This document shows, in pieces, positions 33,649 through 44,567 of a stretch of 64,000 nt of DNA. Numbering within the stretch: the first letter of the stretch is position 1; every line of letters begins with the position of its first letter. The stretch is taken from contig JAXGGA010001110.1 in NCBI GenBank assembly GCA_038373865.1, positions 104,956-168,955 of the forward strand, read 5' to 3'. Position numbers and translations under genes: made by a program. The DNA is from Uloborus plumipes. Lineage: Eukaryota > Arthropoda > Arachnida > Araneae > Uloboridae. Under the pieces are notes generated by a model. The model worked only from the letters and a program-made list of their open reading frames with translations, did no database searches and had not been told where the DNA came from.

Positions 33649-34438
33649 GGGTGAGTTCTGGTAAGTGCGTACCCTTTTTTTCAAAGTTCATGTTCTCAAG
33701 AATGCTGCTCTGTTGAAAAATCTTATACACTTACAATTTTTTTTTAGTTTTCTTTCCAGATCCTTTACAAAGATTTTCAAGCATGTAATAAGTCAAATAA
33801 ACCATAAGCATAGGTTTTGTGACCTGGTTTATGACACCTATTCAAAGGTACACACTTTCCTTACCTGGCGGGGTAAGTGCGTCCACCTTAAATTATGTGA
33901 ATATGCACAGGAAAAAACTTCTGGCACGTATTAAATATGTTAGGCAATTGCCTTGAGATAATTCCTAATACTAGAGATCAGCACTTGCTTGCATGGCTGA
34001 AACGCAATCAGTGATATTCCACGTGTCTTGCGAACATCTGTGATTTGAAGATTGAGAGAATTGTGTTTGATTCTTCCTTTGTCCTTTTAATAAGACCAAG
34101 TGAGCAAATGTAAGTTGTTTTTATTTAGTAATAATCACTTATAGTATACATAGTTTATTTTGGTTTAATACATTAACCAGTCTGTGTTTAAGCCAGGGTT
34201 CGCACTTACCCCTTCTTAAATGTAAGATGAGACATGTGCGTCTAATAAAGTTGCTGTAAGTGCCTTGTGATTTTCTTTAATTCTATTTGTATGGTAGATC
34301 GTTAGGTGACCTGAGTGAACAATTCGCTTTTTTTCTTTTCTTTTAAAAATAAATACGGTTTTAAAATATTTTTCTTATTAGAATCAGCAGCAGTAAGAAA
34401 AAACACAAAATAAAGAGCAAAAAAAAGAAAAAAAAAGA

Positions 34439-34440
<2 letters not shown>

Positions 34441-34498
<58 letters not shown>
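34441..34498. repeat. (TAA)n microsatellite
   Basis: About 19 uninterrupted TAA/ATA units inside the element 33649-35397. The polytyrosine frame read from the minus strand here is an artefact of the repeat. Confidence 0.95.
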
Positions 34499-34896
34499 TG
34501 ATCATGATATGATACTTGTACTTTTTTTTCCTTGTACATTGAAATAGTTTTTCACAAGGTGTTTTTAATTTTCTTAAATATGATTTATTCATTACTCCAC
34601 CTTCGCTTTTTGAATCAGTTGGTTCCTTATTTAGTGTTTCACTTAATTTCATTGCTTCATTTGTCATTCTGGTTTAAATTAAGAATAGCTTATGATCGCT
34701 ATTTTCAACGAAAAATTTACTAACTGATATCTAAAAGCCAATATATTTCAGAGGTAATGAATAAACTTGAAATCTTATGCCGCATTCAATGCAAATATAA
34801 ATACTTGATAGAAATTACGTCGGATTTATAATCGGCTTATAAAAGAGTTATAAGCAAAATTAAAGATGAATTACGATAGTCGGATTTTCCACGTAA

Positions 34897-35010
34897 TGGT
34901 ACACACTTGCCTCATCATAATGGTACGCATTTGCTCCGCATAATAGTACGCATATGCCTTATGATAGTGGTACGCACTTGCCCCATCATAAAGGTACGCA
35001 CTTACCCCCA
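34897..35010. repeat. tandem array of GGTACGCACTTGCCCCATCATAA units
   Basis: Five units of about 24-25 bp carry the core GTACGCACTTGCC with variants (ACACACTTGCC, ACGCATTTGCT, ACGCATATGCC, ACGCACTTGCC, ACGCACTTACC), each followed by a short ATCATAA-type spacer. The core matches the terminal inverted repeat of the host element (33649-35397). In known DNA transposons such subterminal repeats bind transposase; that role here is inferred from the sequence match only. Confidence 0.75.
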
Positions 35011-35549
35011 CCTTACTTTAAAGAAAGGGAAAGTGCGTACCGTCATATAAACAAATTTTAGTTAGAGTATTTGATCAAAATACCCCAAGTATATTATTAG
35101 TAGCTATTACTCAAAAGAAACAACTTGCATTTCTTGACTTCAATTGCTTGGTATGACTACAAGAGAAACTGAAACAAAACCTTATCAATCTTTACTTCAG
35201 AGTTTTTTTTGAAGACATTTAAGTTGTCTCTGATTGTGTTTCGTCTATTGAATCCTGACCTGAATTCTACCTATTGAAATTATCATTAGACAGTTATCTA
35301 ACATAGTCGATGTGTTGCAGAAGCCATTTCAGGACAGTATTCATTTAATTCCCAGTGGACGCTCTTACCCCGTGGACGCACTTACCAGAACTCACCCTAG
35401 TTTAAAACACGAAATATAGATATTTTGGTTTAATGATATAGCTCCCATTTGATTTATTTAAAAATTGTGGCATTTCACGCATGGCTTTTGAGCAATTAAA
35501 ACATTGTACTACGGAACGCCTTTTTGTGCCCTTTTCCTTTTGTGCTTGT

Positions 35550-35749
35550 TATCACATGGTCGTTTTTGGTTTTTGAAAGATTTTCTAGATGCTATATGTT
35601 ACGCAAAAAAAGCAGATCTAATCCGTATTCAGTCTGCTGAAATTAAGGCTGAGTCGGCTACTTTAGAGGCTCGTAGAGCTCGAAAAAGAGCTAAAATTGC
35701 CAAACAAGATGAAATTGAAGGAGTGGTATATGCACCCTGTAGTTTTTAA
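35550..35749 (+). pseudogene. possible C-terminal tail of an unidentified coding element
   Basis: The frame ending in a stop at 35747-35749 contains AKKADLIRIQSAEIKAESAT followed by LEARRARKRAKIAKQDEIEG, a strongly charged, helix-forming stretch with a lysine/arginine cluster. It is GC-richer than its surroundings and codon usage looks protein-like. Upstream the frame dissolves into hydrophobic, AT-driven sequence. It resembles the charged C-terminal tails seen in some transposon proteins, but I cannot name a family. It may be a decayed last exon or a chance frame. Confidence 0.35.
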
Positions 35750-38700
35750 GTGATTCAGTGCCACTTAAGAAGCACCATGTTCTAAAATCTGGAACTTTAA
35801 ACGCGTTTTGCTCAGAATAGTGATTTTGAACATTGCGCGCACTATTACAAAAATACTACTGAAAGTACTGGTTCAAAATTTATAGGTATGATATCTGATT
35901 ATGGTACCAAAAAAATGCCCCATTTTTTTTAGCTAAAATGTTTTTTTGACTGCTCAGTGACACTTCATATGAACTTTTTTGCATTGATTTTATGTTTTTT
36001 GAACTATTGTTGACCTTATATCTATATATTTTTGAATATTTAAAACTTTTAATTGGTGAATAATGTCAAATACTCTTTACTGATCACAAAAATGCAAAAA
36101 TTAAATTTGTAAATATTTTTTTCTTGTAAGTCTACGCGCAGCGTATAGGTATAAATGAAAATTTCAAAAACCTCATTCAGATTTCCTTTTATCAATAAAA
36201 TATTTTTCTTTTAATCATGAAAGTAAATAAATGAAAATAATGTACAACATGTACATAATTAACACAAAGTTTCATTCTTATGAAGTAGAAATTGTGAAAC
36301 TTATGAATAGTCGAAAAAACAAGAAAATTCTTCCTTTTTGAGCTGTGTAAAGGTGATGACTCCCCTTAAAACTTTTACGTTGCTCATGTTACGAATTTCA
36401 TGCTTTGTAAACGAATATCTTATCCAATAGTGGCTCTGTGTATACTTTTAAAAATTGAGATTAGGTATGATTTTTAATGCTTTTTCTAAAAATTTAATTA
36501 CACTAGAAAATTACGTGTGCCTTTCATGAATGAATCGTAAGGAATTTGAATGTTTTGCAATTGTTTGGGTGAATTTAGGGGGATGGATTTGGGAGTACCT
36601 TCCTTCTAAAGCCCCCCCCCCTCCAGAAATCTACGCATTTTTGAAATAACTGTTTCAAGAAAAAGGTAGAAAGAACGAAATCTACCCTATTTTTGTGCCC
36701 CTAATATTATAGCGCCCTTGTTTACGTACTCACAGGATAGTGCGGCAATAAGGCCCTGTCTGTCAAATCTTTTTCGTTATCATGTGCAGTGTTAGAAATA
36801 AGAATTTAATTTTAAGGGGTCTGGATGATACCTGGAATAAGTTTGTAGGCATCAAAATAAACATTCTATGGGTGCCATTTTTTAAGGAATCAAATTTATA
36901 CATATCGGAACATAAAGTCTAAAATGTACAGAAGGAAATGAATTTTTACAAAGACAAAATTGATTGTATTTTAAAATTATTTTTGCAAATTTACTCTTCA
37001 GGCTAGTCGCAAGTCTGAACCACAATGAGTCAAGGAATCCAAAATTTTAGGTGTCAAATAAAAATTTTTGGTCTCTGAATTCGACTAACGACCGCTTATT
37101 TCTAAAACTGATTATATGTACATGTAATTACTGATATGCTTTTTTGAGCAATATATTTTGTGTTCTATTAATCAATGCTTTCATGGTTGACAATTAAGTT
37201 TATCAATCAATTATTTTAGTACACTCGCTTACGCTTAATCGTGCGGCATTAATGTCAGCAAGTTTACGTGGAGGCGTGTTATTCACTGAAATTAGTTCAC
37301 GAACTTGATGCTATTGCGTTGAAACTTCACTCACGCATTTTCGTGAGCTGTTTTAGAAATTTTAGTACTAGAATTTAATTTTCCTCGATTGGATCTTAAT
37401 CTAGACAAGTAATGTTCCTCTCTCTTCTTGGCCTTTTTTTTTTACGGTTGAAACTAAGACTTGCAGCAGCTCATTATTACTCTCGGTTTATTTGAAATGT
37501 GTGTCAGTGTTTGGTGTGTTGGGGGGAGAGTCGAGATGCTACTTGTTTGCTGCTTATTTGTGAACACAAAAATCCAGCAATTAGTTTGGGGGGCGGGAGT
37601 GGAAGATATTTGCTGTTTATTAGTTTTCAAACAGCTTCATTTCAAAAATGAGAATTGAGACTTTTTTTTTGGGGGGGGGGGGGGGGTGTTGAAAGTTGTA
37701 TTTGCATTATAACTAAACTTTTTTTTTTTTTCATTAAAGTTGGGGACTAACAGAAATACATGCATGGCAAACGTTAGTTTCTGTTCTGTTAAAGATACGA
37801 GTAGAAAAAATCTAGTGTTTCGAATTGAATTTTGCAATGACGTTTTGTGGAAATTTATTGTTCAGTTAAATGTGATTCTCGCAAATAAGTTTTCTGCGCT
37901 CTATTTTGTAGACCATACTAATCATTTAGCCATTAATGCATTTCGTGTAACTGGTGTAAACACCGCCCAAATGCAAGAGGTTGGATCGTTGCAGTGTGTA
38001 ACATGGAACGATTGACCACATTCCTCCACTACCGCAGCCACACATTTTTCGGGAAAGAGGGGGGGGGGGGTATCAACCAGTTTTTACTCCTATAAACCAA
38101 AGGTTCTAAAGGTTTAACTTCCAGTAGTGTCCTTTCCCCTTCTCTGCACCATTTGCTTTATTAATTTGAAAGCAGTTAAATTTTTATCAAAAAAATAACC
38201 AAGTACGATACCGATAAAAAGTATAAAAGTGAAATTAATGAACATAAAGTAATCATATTGAAAGAAAGTGCTTCCTAACTTCTGACCTAGTTATAAGCTT
38301 TCTAATGTTTATGCAGTAGTAAATCGTTTTCTTTGTTTTCAAACTTATCAATCATTCTTATCTTCAACCGTCATGTCTCTGTTTTCACTTGTTTTGCATA
38401 CAAATTAAGTGAAGTGATAGATTCCTTTCTGCTGTTTATCTTTTCATGATTTTTGTTTACAGGTCGTAACAAGCATGTTTTCCCGCTCCCCTCCCCTCTT
38501 TGAACAAAATATTTCGAGATTTTTTTGTTGTTACTTTGCTCGAATGTTTTTCTTTTCTTTCTTTCTTTCTTTCTTTTTTTTTGAGCTAAAAATAGTAGCA
38601 CTTTTTTTAGTTCTACTGGTAAAATTGTGTAAATATTATTATTACTATTTTCGTTTTGAAAATTTAAATAAATATTGTTAGATGAATTCTTTGAAGATTT

Positions 38701-40543
38701 AACTTTTTTTTGTTATAACCGATATTCGTGTGTGATTCTCTCCAAATAGGCCAAATTAATGTCCTAAGTCTGTATCTCACTATATTATCATTGTTTTCAA
38801 AACAAATTTTACAGCCATGCATGATATGAAGTTATTTTGGTTGTTTTTATAATTTATGGATTAATTCTGTAGTTCAAATTCGTCACTCTTATACTGTTCC
38901 CACACAAGATTTCAACTTTTAGTTATTTTTTGCAATATTTATGTATGAATGCATTATTTATTTTCAATAATTTGATTTTATATTCAAATAGGGATAATAT
39001 GACATTGATAATTTATTTGGCCTCTTATATATAATAGACCAAAAATAAATGATTTATCATGGCCAATATTTTTTCTACTATAGACGAGCTCAAATTAACT
39101 CATAAAAAAATAATCCACGCGTTTTTAAAAAGTTGATAGAAAACATTTTCTTAACTCTTATTTTGGCCTACTGGAAAATAATCTTCATAGCAATCGAAAC
39201 AAGTAATATATTTCCTCTTCGGGTTGTTTAAAAAAATAATTCAGTGATAGGGTTGCTAAAAGTTATTGGTTTTTAATTGATGTTTATTGTTTTCTATTAT
39301 TGAGTCGTTTTTTCAGTAGAGATCCAGTTATTCTTATCTCGAACGAGGCCGATTTGGATACGAGGAAATTTATTGACTTAGTCCAGTAAATAAGAAACAA
39401 CTTTGTATGTTATAGAAAACATATCTTTTAGACATTATTTGCCAAAGCTAACGGGAAGAGCATAAGATACTGTTGGAAATAAAGTATACTTTTACGAAAA
39501 AAAAGCAATTATTAGTGATAAAATAAAGCATTCAGCTGCCCCCCTCCCCGAACTCCCATCTTTATCATTTTGCCTAGTTGCCTCAATAATGAATGTTTTT
39601 CATAATTTACAGAGTCCGAGATCGCAAAAACGATCTCTGCATAAAAATCAGCGCAAAACCTTTACCTTCATTATAATCATAATCACACAACTCTCTTAAT
39701 GATCATGATAAGAACTTGACTTTTACAAAAGTTATAATCTTAGAACCCTGTCCCCCCACATTATTCCTTATACTAGAGAGGGAAAACCTGTATAACATTA
39801 CAAAAAGCAATTCACCTCATTAAACACACACATTTTTACCTTTTCATTACTTTTCGCTCTTAATTGTTGAATTTTCATGATTCGCTCTTCGCAATTGGGT
39901 TTCACTTTGTGAGATTTAATATTAATTAAGAATTTTTACATCAAACGATTCTTTACAAAAACGCTGAATTGCCTCCTACATCTTGTTTTAATACTTTAAT
40001 ATTGAACTAGAAACTAATAAAAAGGAAGGGAAAAAATGGAACGATCGTTTCAAAGCGCGTGATATGCCGTTAAAATATCTTCGTTTATTGTTTTTACTTG
40101 GAAATTAGCGTTCGTCTTTATTGATTTTTTTTTTTGTGAACATATCTAGATTGGGTCATAAATTTAAATTTATCGTCGAAACTGCATATTAAAATGGGAC
40201 ATTTTATGTTGAATCGCATTAGCCTCGAAGACCTACATATTTTTTCTTTTCAAATCTCAGTTGGATCGATTGTAGTTTTGAGGTTACGAACCCTTGAATA
40301 GAAAAATCCGAAATTCAGTGTGTTTTCATTCTTGCTCTCGAACCTATATTGTAACACCATCGTTTCCGCCATTTTGGATTCCCGGAAACTCGCCTAAAAC
40401 CGGAAGTAAACCATTACCTTCCTGTTATCCGCCGAGACGGGGTTCACTTTTTATTTATTTGTTTTTGGTCACGTATTTCCTTTTGTTTGGTTTTATTTTT
40501 TACCATTTCTCGGCATGAATGTTTCGGAGGGTACTCGGGTAGT
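35750..40543. other. long AT-rich stretch with simple repeats
   Basis: A C-run lies at about 36611-36621, G-runs at about 37671-37686 and 38060-38070, and a (CTTT)n tract at about 38549-38577. Near 39316 a CAGTAGAGATCCAGTTATTC word recalls a Tigger-like terminus but has no partner. Open frames at 37461-37658, 37740-38015 and 40294-40518 have no recognisable domains. Confidence 0.5.
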
Positions 40544-40891
40544 GGATTTTTTTTTTTTTTTTTTTTTTTGCTTCTTGCTCTTCAATGATCTCGGTTTGAT
40601 TTGAGGTACGCGTGTATGAAAATTCTGTGACAACGTTCCTCAACGTTTTTTGACCCGCGGACCGGCAAGAACGTTTGAAAAAAAAAAAAAAAAATCGCGG
40701 ATCGGTGATTTTTGAAAACGAACCGGTGAGGTTTTTTCTTTCATTTTCCTTTTGTTTTGTTTTTGTTTTCTTTTTTTTTGTGCAAAAAAAAAAAAAAAAT
40801 CACAAGGAGAGTTAAAGATTTACGGAAAAACTTTGTAAACGGCTGATGGTTCTTTTTTTTTTCTGCAAAATAATAACAATAAATGAATAAT

Positions 40892-41462
40892 TACTGTCCA
40901 ACCGCAAAAGGCGCGCCTGGCAGTGATGAACCAGGAGTCAATCCAGGATATTTGACCAAGGTCCTGTTTTTGAAATTTTGTGAAAACTAATTCCTAATTT
41001 TGTGAAAAATGGTTACAGCAAAATATATTCCCAATCGTTCCGTAAACTCGGATTTCTGTGAAGAGTCAGTTTTGAGTGTGGGATTTTTGTGAAAGGTCCA
41101 CTTTTGAGTGACTGAATATTGTCAAGAATCCCTTTTTGAGTTTCTGAATTTTGTGAAGGGTCCTTTTTTGAGTGACTGAATTTTGTGAAGGGTCCTTTTT
41201 TGAGTGCCTGAATTTTGTGAAGGGTCCTTTTTTGAGTGCCTGAATTTTGTGAAGGGCCCTTTAACTGACCTAATTTCTCTCTAGATTGACCCCTGTGAAC
41301 GCTTCCATTTGAATAAGGGGTGATAGGTTAGGAGACGCACTTGCCGGTGCTTTCAGTTTTTGTTTCCTGGTTGAATGTTAATTTGCATTTCCCCCTGTTT
41401 GGGAAAATCAGACCTCAGGCATGCGCAAATGCGTGGAAGGTCATAAGATAAAAAATTAGACC
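40892..41462 (+). repeat. dispersed repeat copy A (interrupted)
   Basis: TACTGTCCAACCGCAAAAGG, GGCAGTGATGAAC, GAATAAGGGGTGATAGGTTA, ACGCACTTGCCGGTGCTTTC, TTCCTGGTTGAATGT and CTCAGGCATGCGCAAATGCG occur in the same order as in the reverse complement of 41935-42141. Relative to copy B it is split by the 364-bp block 40932-41295. Together A and B form an inverted pair separated by about 470 bp. Confidence 0.85.
40932..41295. mobile_element. tandem-repeat element inserted in copy A, 5-bp TSD
   Basis: The ends CAGGAGTCAATCCAG and CTAGATTGACCCCTG are inverted repeats (13 of 15). The pentamer TGAAC is present on both sides (40927-40931 and 41296-41300), and the intact copy B lacks the insert, which confirms the insertion. 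The body is a tandem array of a unit of about 33-35 bp, TGAATTTTGTGAAGGGTCCT followed by TTTTTGAGTGCC, tidy on the right and degenerate on the left. It is non-coding. Confidence 0.85.
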
Positions 41463-41934
41463 GAAGCAACAAATAGAACTTGGTAGTTGAGAACTGTTCG
41501 AAAAAATATTTAAATGTAAGATAAGTAATTATTGTAACAATGTTACGTAAGCAATAAACATTGCTGAAAATCATAGAAAATTACGAAAGTTGATCACAAC
41601 ATCCACGCAAAAGATTTCTTATGAGTGTTTATTATGTTTTTGATGAGGAATTTTTCTTTTAATCGGATGAGAGCAAAAAACTCTTGCGGATCGGGCAAAT
41701 TTTTCTGCAGACCCGTGCCGGTCCGTCGAACCACCACTTGAGGGTCGTTATTGTATGATAAAAAACATATGGTAGGTCAAGAGGAAAGTTGTAAATGATT
41801 GTTGTTTAGTTGTCCCCAAGCGGCATATAAAAGCTCAAATTATGCATGAGGAATTGTGGAAATTCTTAATGAAGATGTATAACAGTACAGTCGAACTTAC
41901 AACGAGTCTTGATTAATCGAAAACCCGGAGGGAA

Positions 41935-42141
41935 TCTGAAATCCTGTCTAATATTTTGTCGTACGACCTTCCTCGCATTTGCGCATGCCTGAGGTCTCTT
42001 CTGATATTCCCAAAACAGGAGTGACATTCAACCAGGAAGTAAAAATTGAAAGCACCGGCAAGTGCGTCTTCTAACCTATCACCCCTTTTTCAAATGAAAG
42101 CGTTCATGACTGCCAGGCGAGCCTTTCGAGGTTGGACAGTA
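41935..42141 (-). repeat. dispersed repeat copy B (uninterrupted, inverted to copy A)
   Basis: Read on the minus strand it matches copy A from TACTGTCCAACCTCGAAAGG through CTCAGGCATGCGCAAATGCG to AATATTAGAC, without the tandem-repeat insert of copy A. It therefore serves as the empty-site reference for that insert. Confidence 0.85.
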
Positions 42142-42489
42142 CCTGGTTGATTCTATGTTAAGTTTATAGGAGCGTAACTCGCTTACAAAGAGCCCTGATT
42201 TAACGAAAACCCGGATTCAACGAGGAAATCGTAAATACCTGGTTGCTACACTCAATGTCAAGTCTAGAGGAGCATAACTTGCTTATAACGAGCAAACCCC
42301 GCTTAAAACGAGCAGTATTTAGTAATTTATAAAATATTTATTGACTTCCACCTTAGCTTATCTTCTCTAAGCAAAATTCCCTTTATCTTCCGAAGTCAAT
42401 CGAAAGTTTGGAATGAGTTATAAATCCCAAAAACAGTTTATGACGATTCCCTTTTTTCAAAAAAAAAAAAAAAATGTGGAGTAGAGAAG

Positions 42490-42770
42490 CATTTGAAAAT
42501 CATATGTTTGATAACGCCAATGTTATCACTTCCGAGGTACTTACTTTCAAGGACATTGTAGCTCAAATGTAAGCTAAAGTAGATTTTAAGAAATAATGAA
42601 CTGCCAGCGATAATGAGAAATGTGAAGAAGTTCAAACTGAATCACCCTCAACATAGTCGGTGGCTTTTGATGTGCAGAAAACTTCACTTTGTTTTGGAGA
42701 CGGGGTGCAAATGGCGATACTTCCCTGGCACTGAGTATTTCTCGAAACACAATACGACAGGAAAGAGACA
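42490..42770 (+). pseudogene. possible decayed Tigger transposase C-terminus
   Basis: In one plus-strand frame with several stops, the words ANVITSEVLTFKDIVAQM and DNEKCEEVQTESPST appear in the order expected near the C-terminus of Tigger/jerky transposases, where an acidic EE..E.PS segment precedes the end. The location inside the Tigger-like element supports the reading. The match is by eye and short, so confidence is low. Confidence 0.35.
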
Positions 42771-42942
42771 ATTAGGTAGTTCAAAGTAAATGAGCCAACT
42801 TCTTCGGTACTATACATAAATAAGAATCTTACAAAGTAAGTACATATGCATTTTATGATTTTTTCACCCTTTTTACGAGCTCTCTGTTGTAACAAGCAAA
42901 TATCGCGGTCCCTTCAAGCTCGTTATGAGCGAGCTCGACTAC

Positions 42943-44567
42943 ATATATCATATATAATCATTAAATCTCTGTTTTATTTTTGAGGTATGAATAGGAAGTA
43001 TTAGACTTTCTTTCGCATGTGAACAATTTATTAGTGAGCTAATTGAATTTTTTAAAAATAGTTTTATGATTTTCAATTGTCTTTTAATTTTTGCTTTTTC
43101 TTTGTTTGAAAAAGTGAGTAAGTCAAGAATGTTAGTTTGAATGGATTTAAAAAGATCTTAAAACCATTTACGGCCCTTTTTGAAATCAGTTCTATTAATA
43201 TTTAAGACTATTGTGCATCAGTGCTTTAAGAGTTCTGTTCAGCCCTTGCTAAAATATTTTATTTTTCACTTTTCCCCATGGTTTTTTGAGGGGACAATTT
43301 TCCACTTTCTTTTAAACTAAGAAATAACAGCAAAAAAAAAAAAAAACCTTACAACGCAAGTTGTATTAGAAAATACATTATTCATTTTTTATGTACAATA
43401 ATTTTCAGAACAATATTCCAATTTGTTCAATGAAACAGGCAAGTTATCTTAACTATTCCACTTTGCCCCACATTCCCTTATATCGCGGGAAATACCGGAC
43501 TCGATTACTCACGAACTAATTTAGCTAATGACTTAAAAATGCAATCTTTTATAATTTTATGTGCTTAATGAGCGCATGAAGTTTTGTCAGAATATCTACA
43601 TCCTCCCTTACCCTCTCTTACTGCACAAAAACCGAGGAATATGAAGAAAAAGTTAAATTTTTTTCATGCAAATAAGGAATTCAGCTTGTGCTGCAATTTG
43701 TTATCGTTGCGTACAAATGTGACAAGCAATTAACTAGTTCCTTCAAGCTCAGTTTTAAATTTTCCGTCCCATTTGTGCTACTCAAAATTTGAATAAATGC
43801 TTTGAACAATTTCAGTTACTTCAACAGTTGATTGACTTTGATTGGCATCATTTGCTTTGCTTTGGGAATCTTGGGAAATATCTTGTAAAATGAGGAATTA
43901 TGCATGCTTCGGTTGGAAATTTCGTGACTGCTCCTTTTTTTCTTATTTCGGGATAAACCGGAGAATAGCAAAGTGGGTTTTGAATAAAATATGTCATGTA
44001 TTGATTCATTTGCATAAACGACGCGACGTCCAAATAAACTTGATTGTATATAATGGATAGAAAAATAGATCATTTTGGAAGAATGGGATCTTAATCTGCT
44101 TTCGGAATTGATTTAAACTTAAAATCGATTTTATATTTATTGGATTTCAGACTGTGGCTGTATGCTAAATTTATCTAAATTAAATTTTCATTAAAACAGT
44201 TTTTTAATTTTTTATGTGTGTTATCGTAGTTTTGGATGAGATATTCTGTGCCTAGAATATGATGTAAAAACAAGCTCTAGTAAGATTTTATCCTTCTAAA
44301 AGTTCTAAGTAATGAGCAGAAAAAACTTATATGTTCATCAGCATTGTTTTTAGTCGGGTATTACTGTTATTTTGTCAAAAAATGAAATTAACCGTTAAAA
44401 TGTTAGCTTACAGACGAAAGAATATTGTTTGTGTTTTGGAAATTTCCCTTAACTCTCAACTGAATGTGTCTTAAAATCCCCCTGTAGAACAGCGGTGGGG
44501 TTTCTTACACTCCAGAGTAATTGGACTTTCGCATAATATACATGTATGTATGTGTATTACGGTACTA
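42943..44567. other. AT-rich stretch without supported features
   Basis: Open frames on both strands at 43816-44073 overlap one another and show no motif. An A-run lies near 43333-43346. No repeats were recognised. Confidence 0.5.

Larger units (their letters stand above)
33649..35397. mobile_element. TA-flanked DNA element with internal array of its terminal motif
   Basis: The left end GGGTGAGTTCTGGTAAGTGC and the right end GGACGCACTTACCAGAACTC-ACCC are inverted copies, with TA at 33647-33648 and 35398-35399 (1749 bp). The GTAAGTGCG core recurs inside: at about 33873, at 34208 as CGCACTTACC, and in a cluster at 34897-35040. A (TAA)n microsatellite sits at 34441-34498. No transposase frame was recognised. 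TA flanks suggest Tc1/mariner-like mobilisation, but this is inference. Confidence 0.75.
40631..41750. mobile_element. hAT-like element, host to a second repeat insertion
   Basis: The left end CAACGTTCCTCAACGTTTTT followed by TGACCCGCGGACCGGC is mirrored on the right by GCCGGTCCGTCGAACCACCA followed by CTTGAGGGTCGTTA. This is the well-known hAT pattern of CTCAA plus GCGGACC near both ends. Flanking octamers TTCTGTGA (40623-40630) and TTGTATGA (41751-41758) match at 6 of 8. The interior carries copy A of an inverted repeat (40892-41462), which itself holds a tandem-repeat element (40932-41295). Confidence 0.8.
41888..42942 (+). mobile_element. decayed pogo/Tigger-like element
   Basis: The left end CAGTCGAACTTACAACGAGT follows TA at 41886-41887. 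The right end near 42930-42942 reads GTTATGAGCGAGCTCGACT, the inverted form with a damaged last few bases. Two internal direct copies of about 95 bp (starting ACCTGGTTG at 42141 and 42238) contain further terminal-type words (CGCTTATAACGAGC-like). Near 42490-42770 a decayed transposase C-terminus may remain. Copy B of the 40.9-kb repeat (41935-42141) lies inside. Confidence 0.7.

Noticed and set aside
34302..34667. 121-codon minus-strand frame with a long polytyrosine run
   Set aside because: It is a translation of the (TAA)n microsatellite and flanking homopolymers inside a DNA element.
34897..35010. CRISPR array
   Set aside because: Units are contiguous diverged tandem copies without unique spacers, match the host element's termini, and the setting is eukaryotic.
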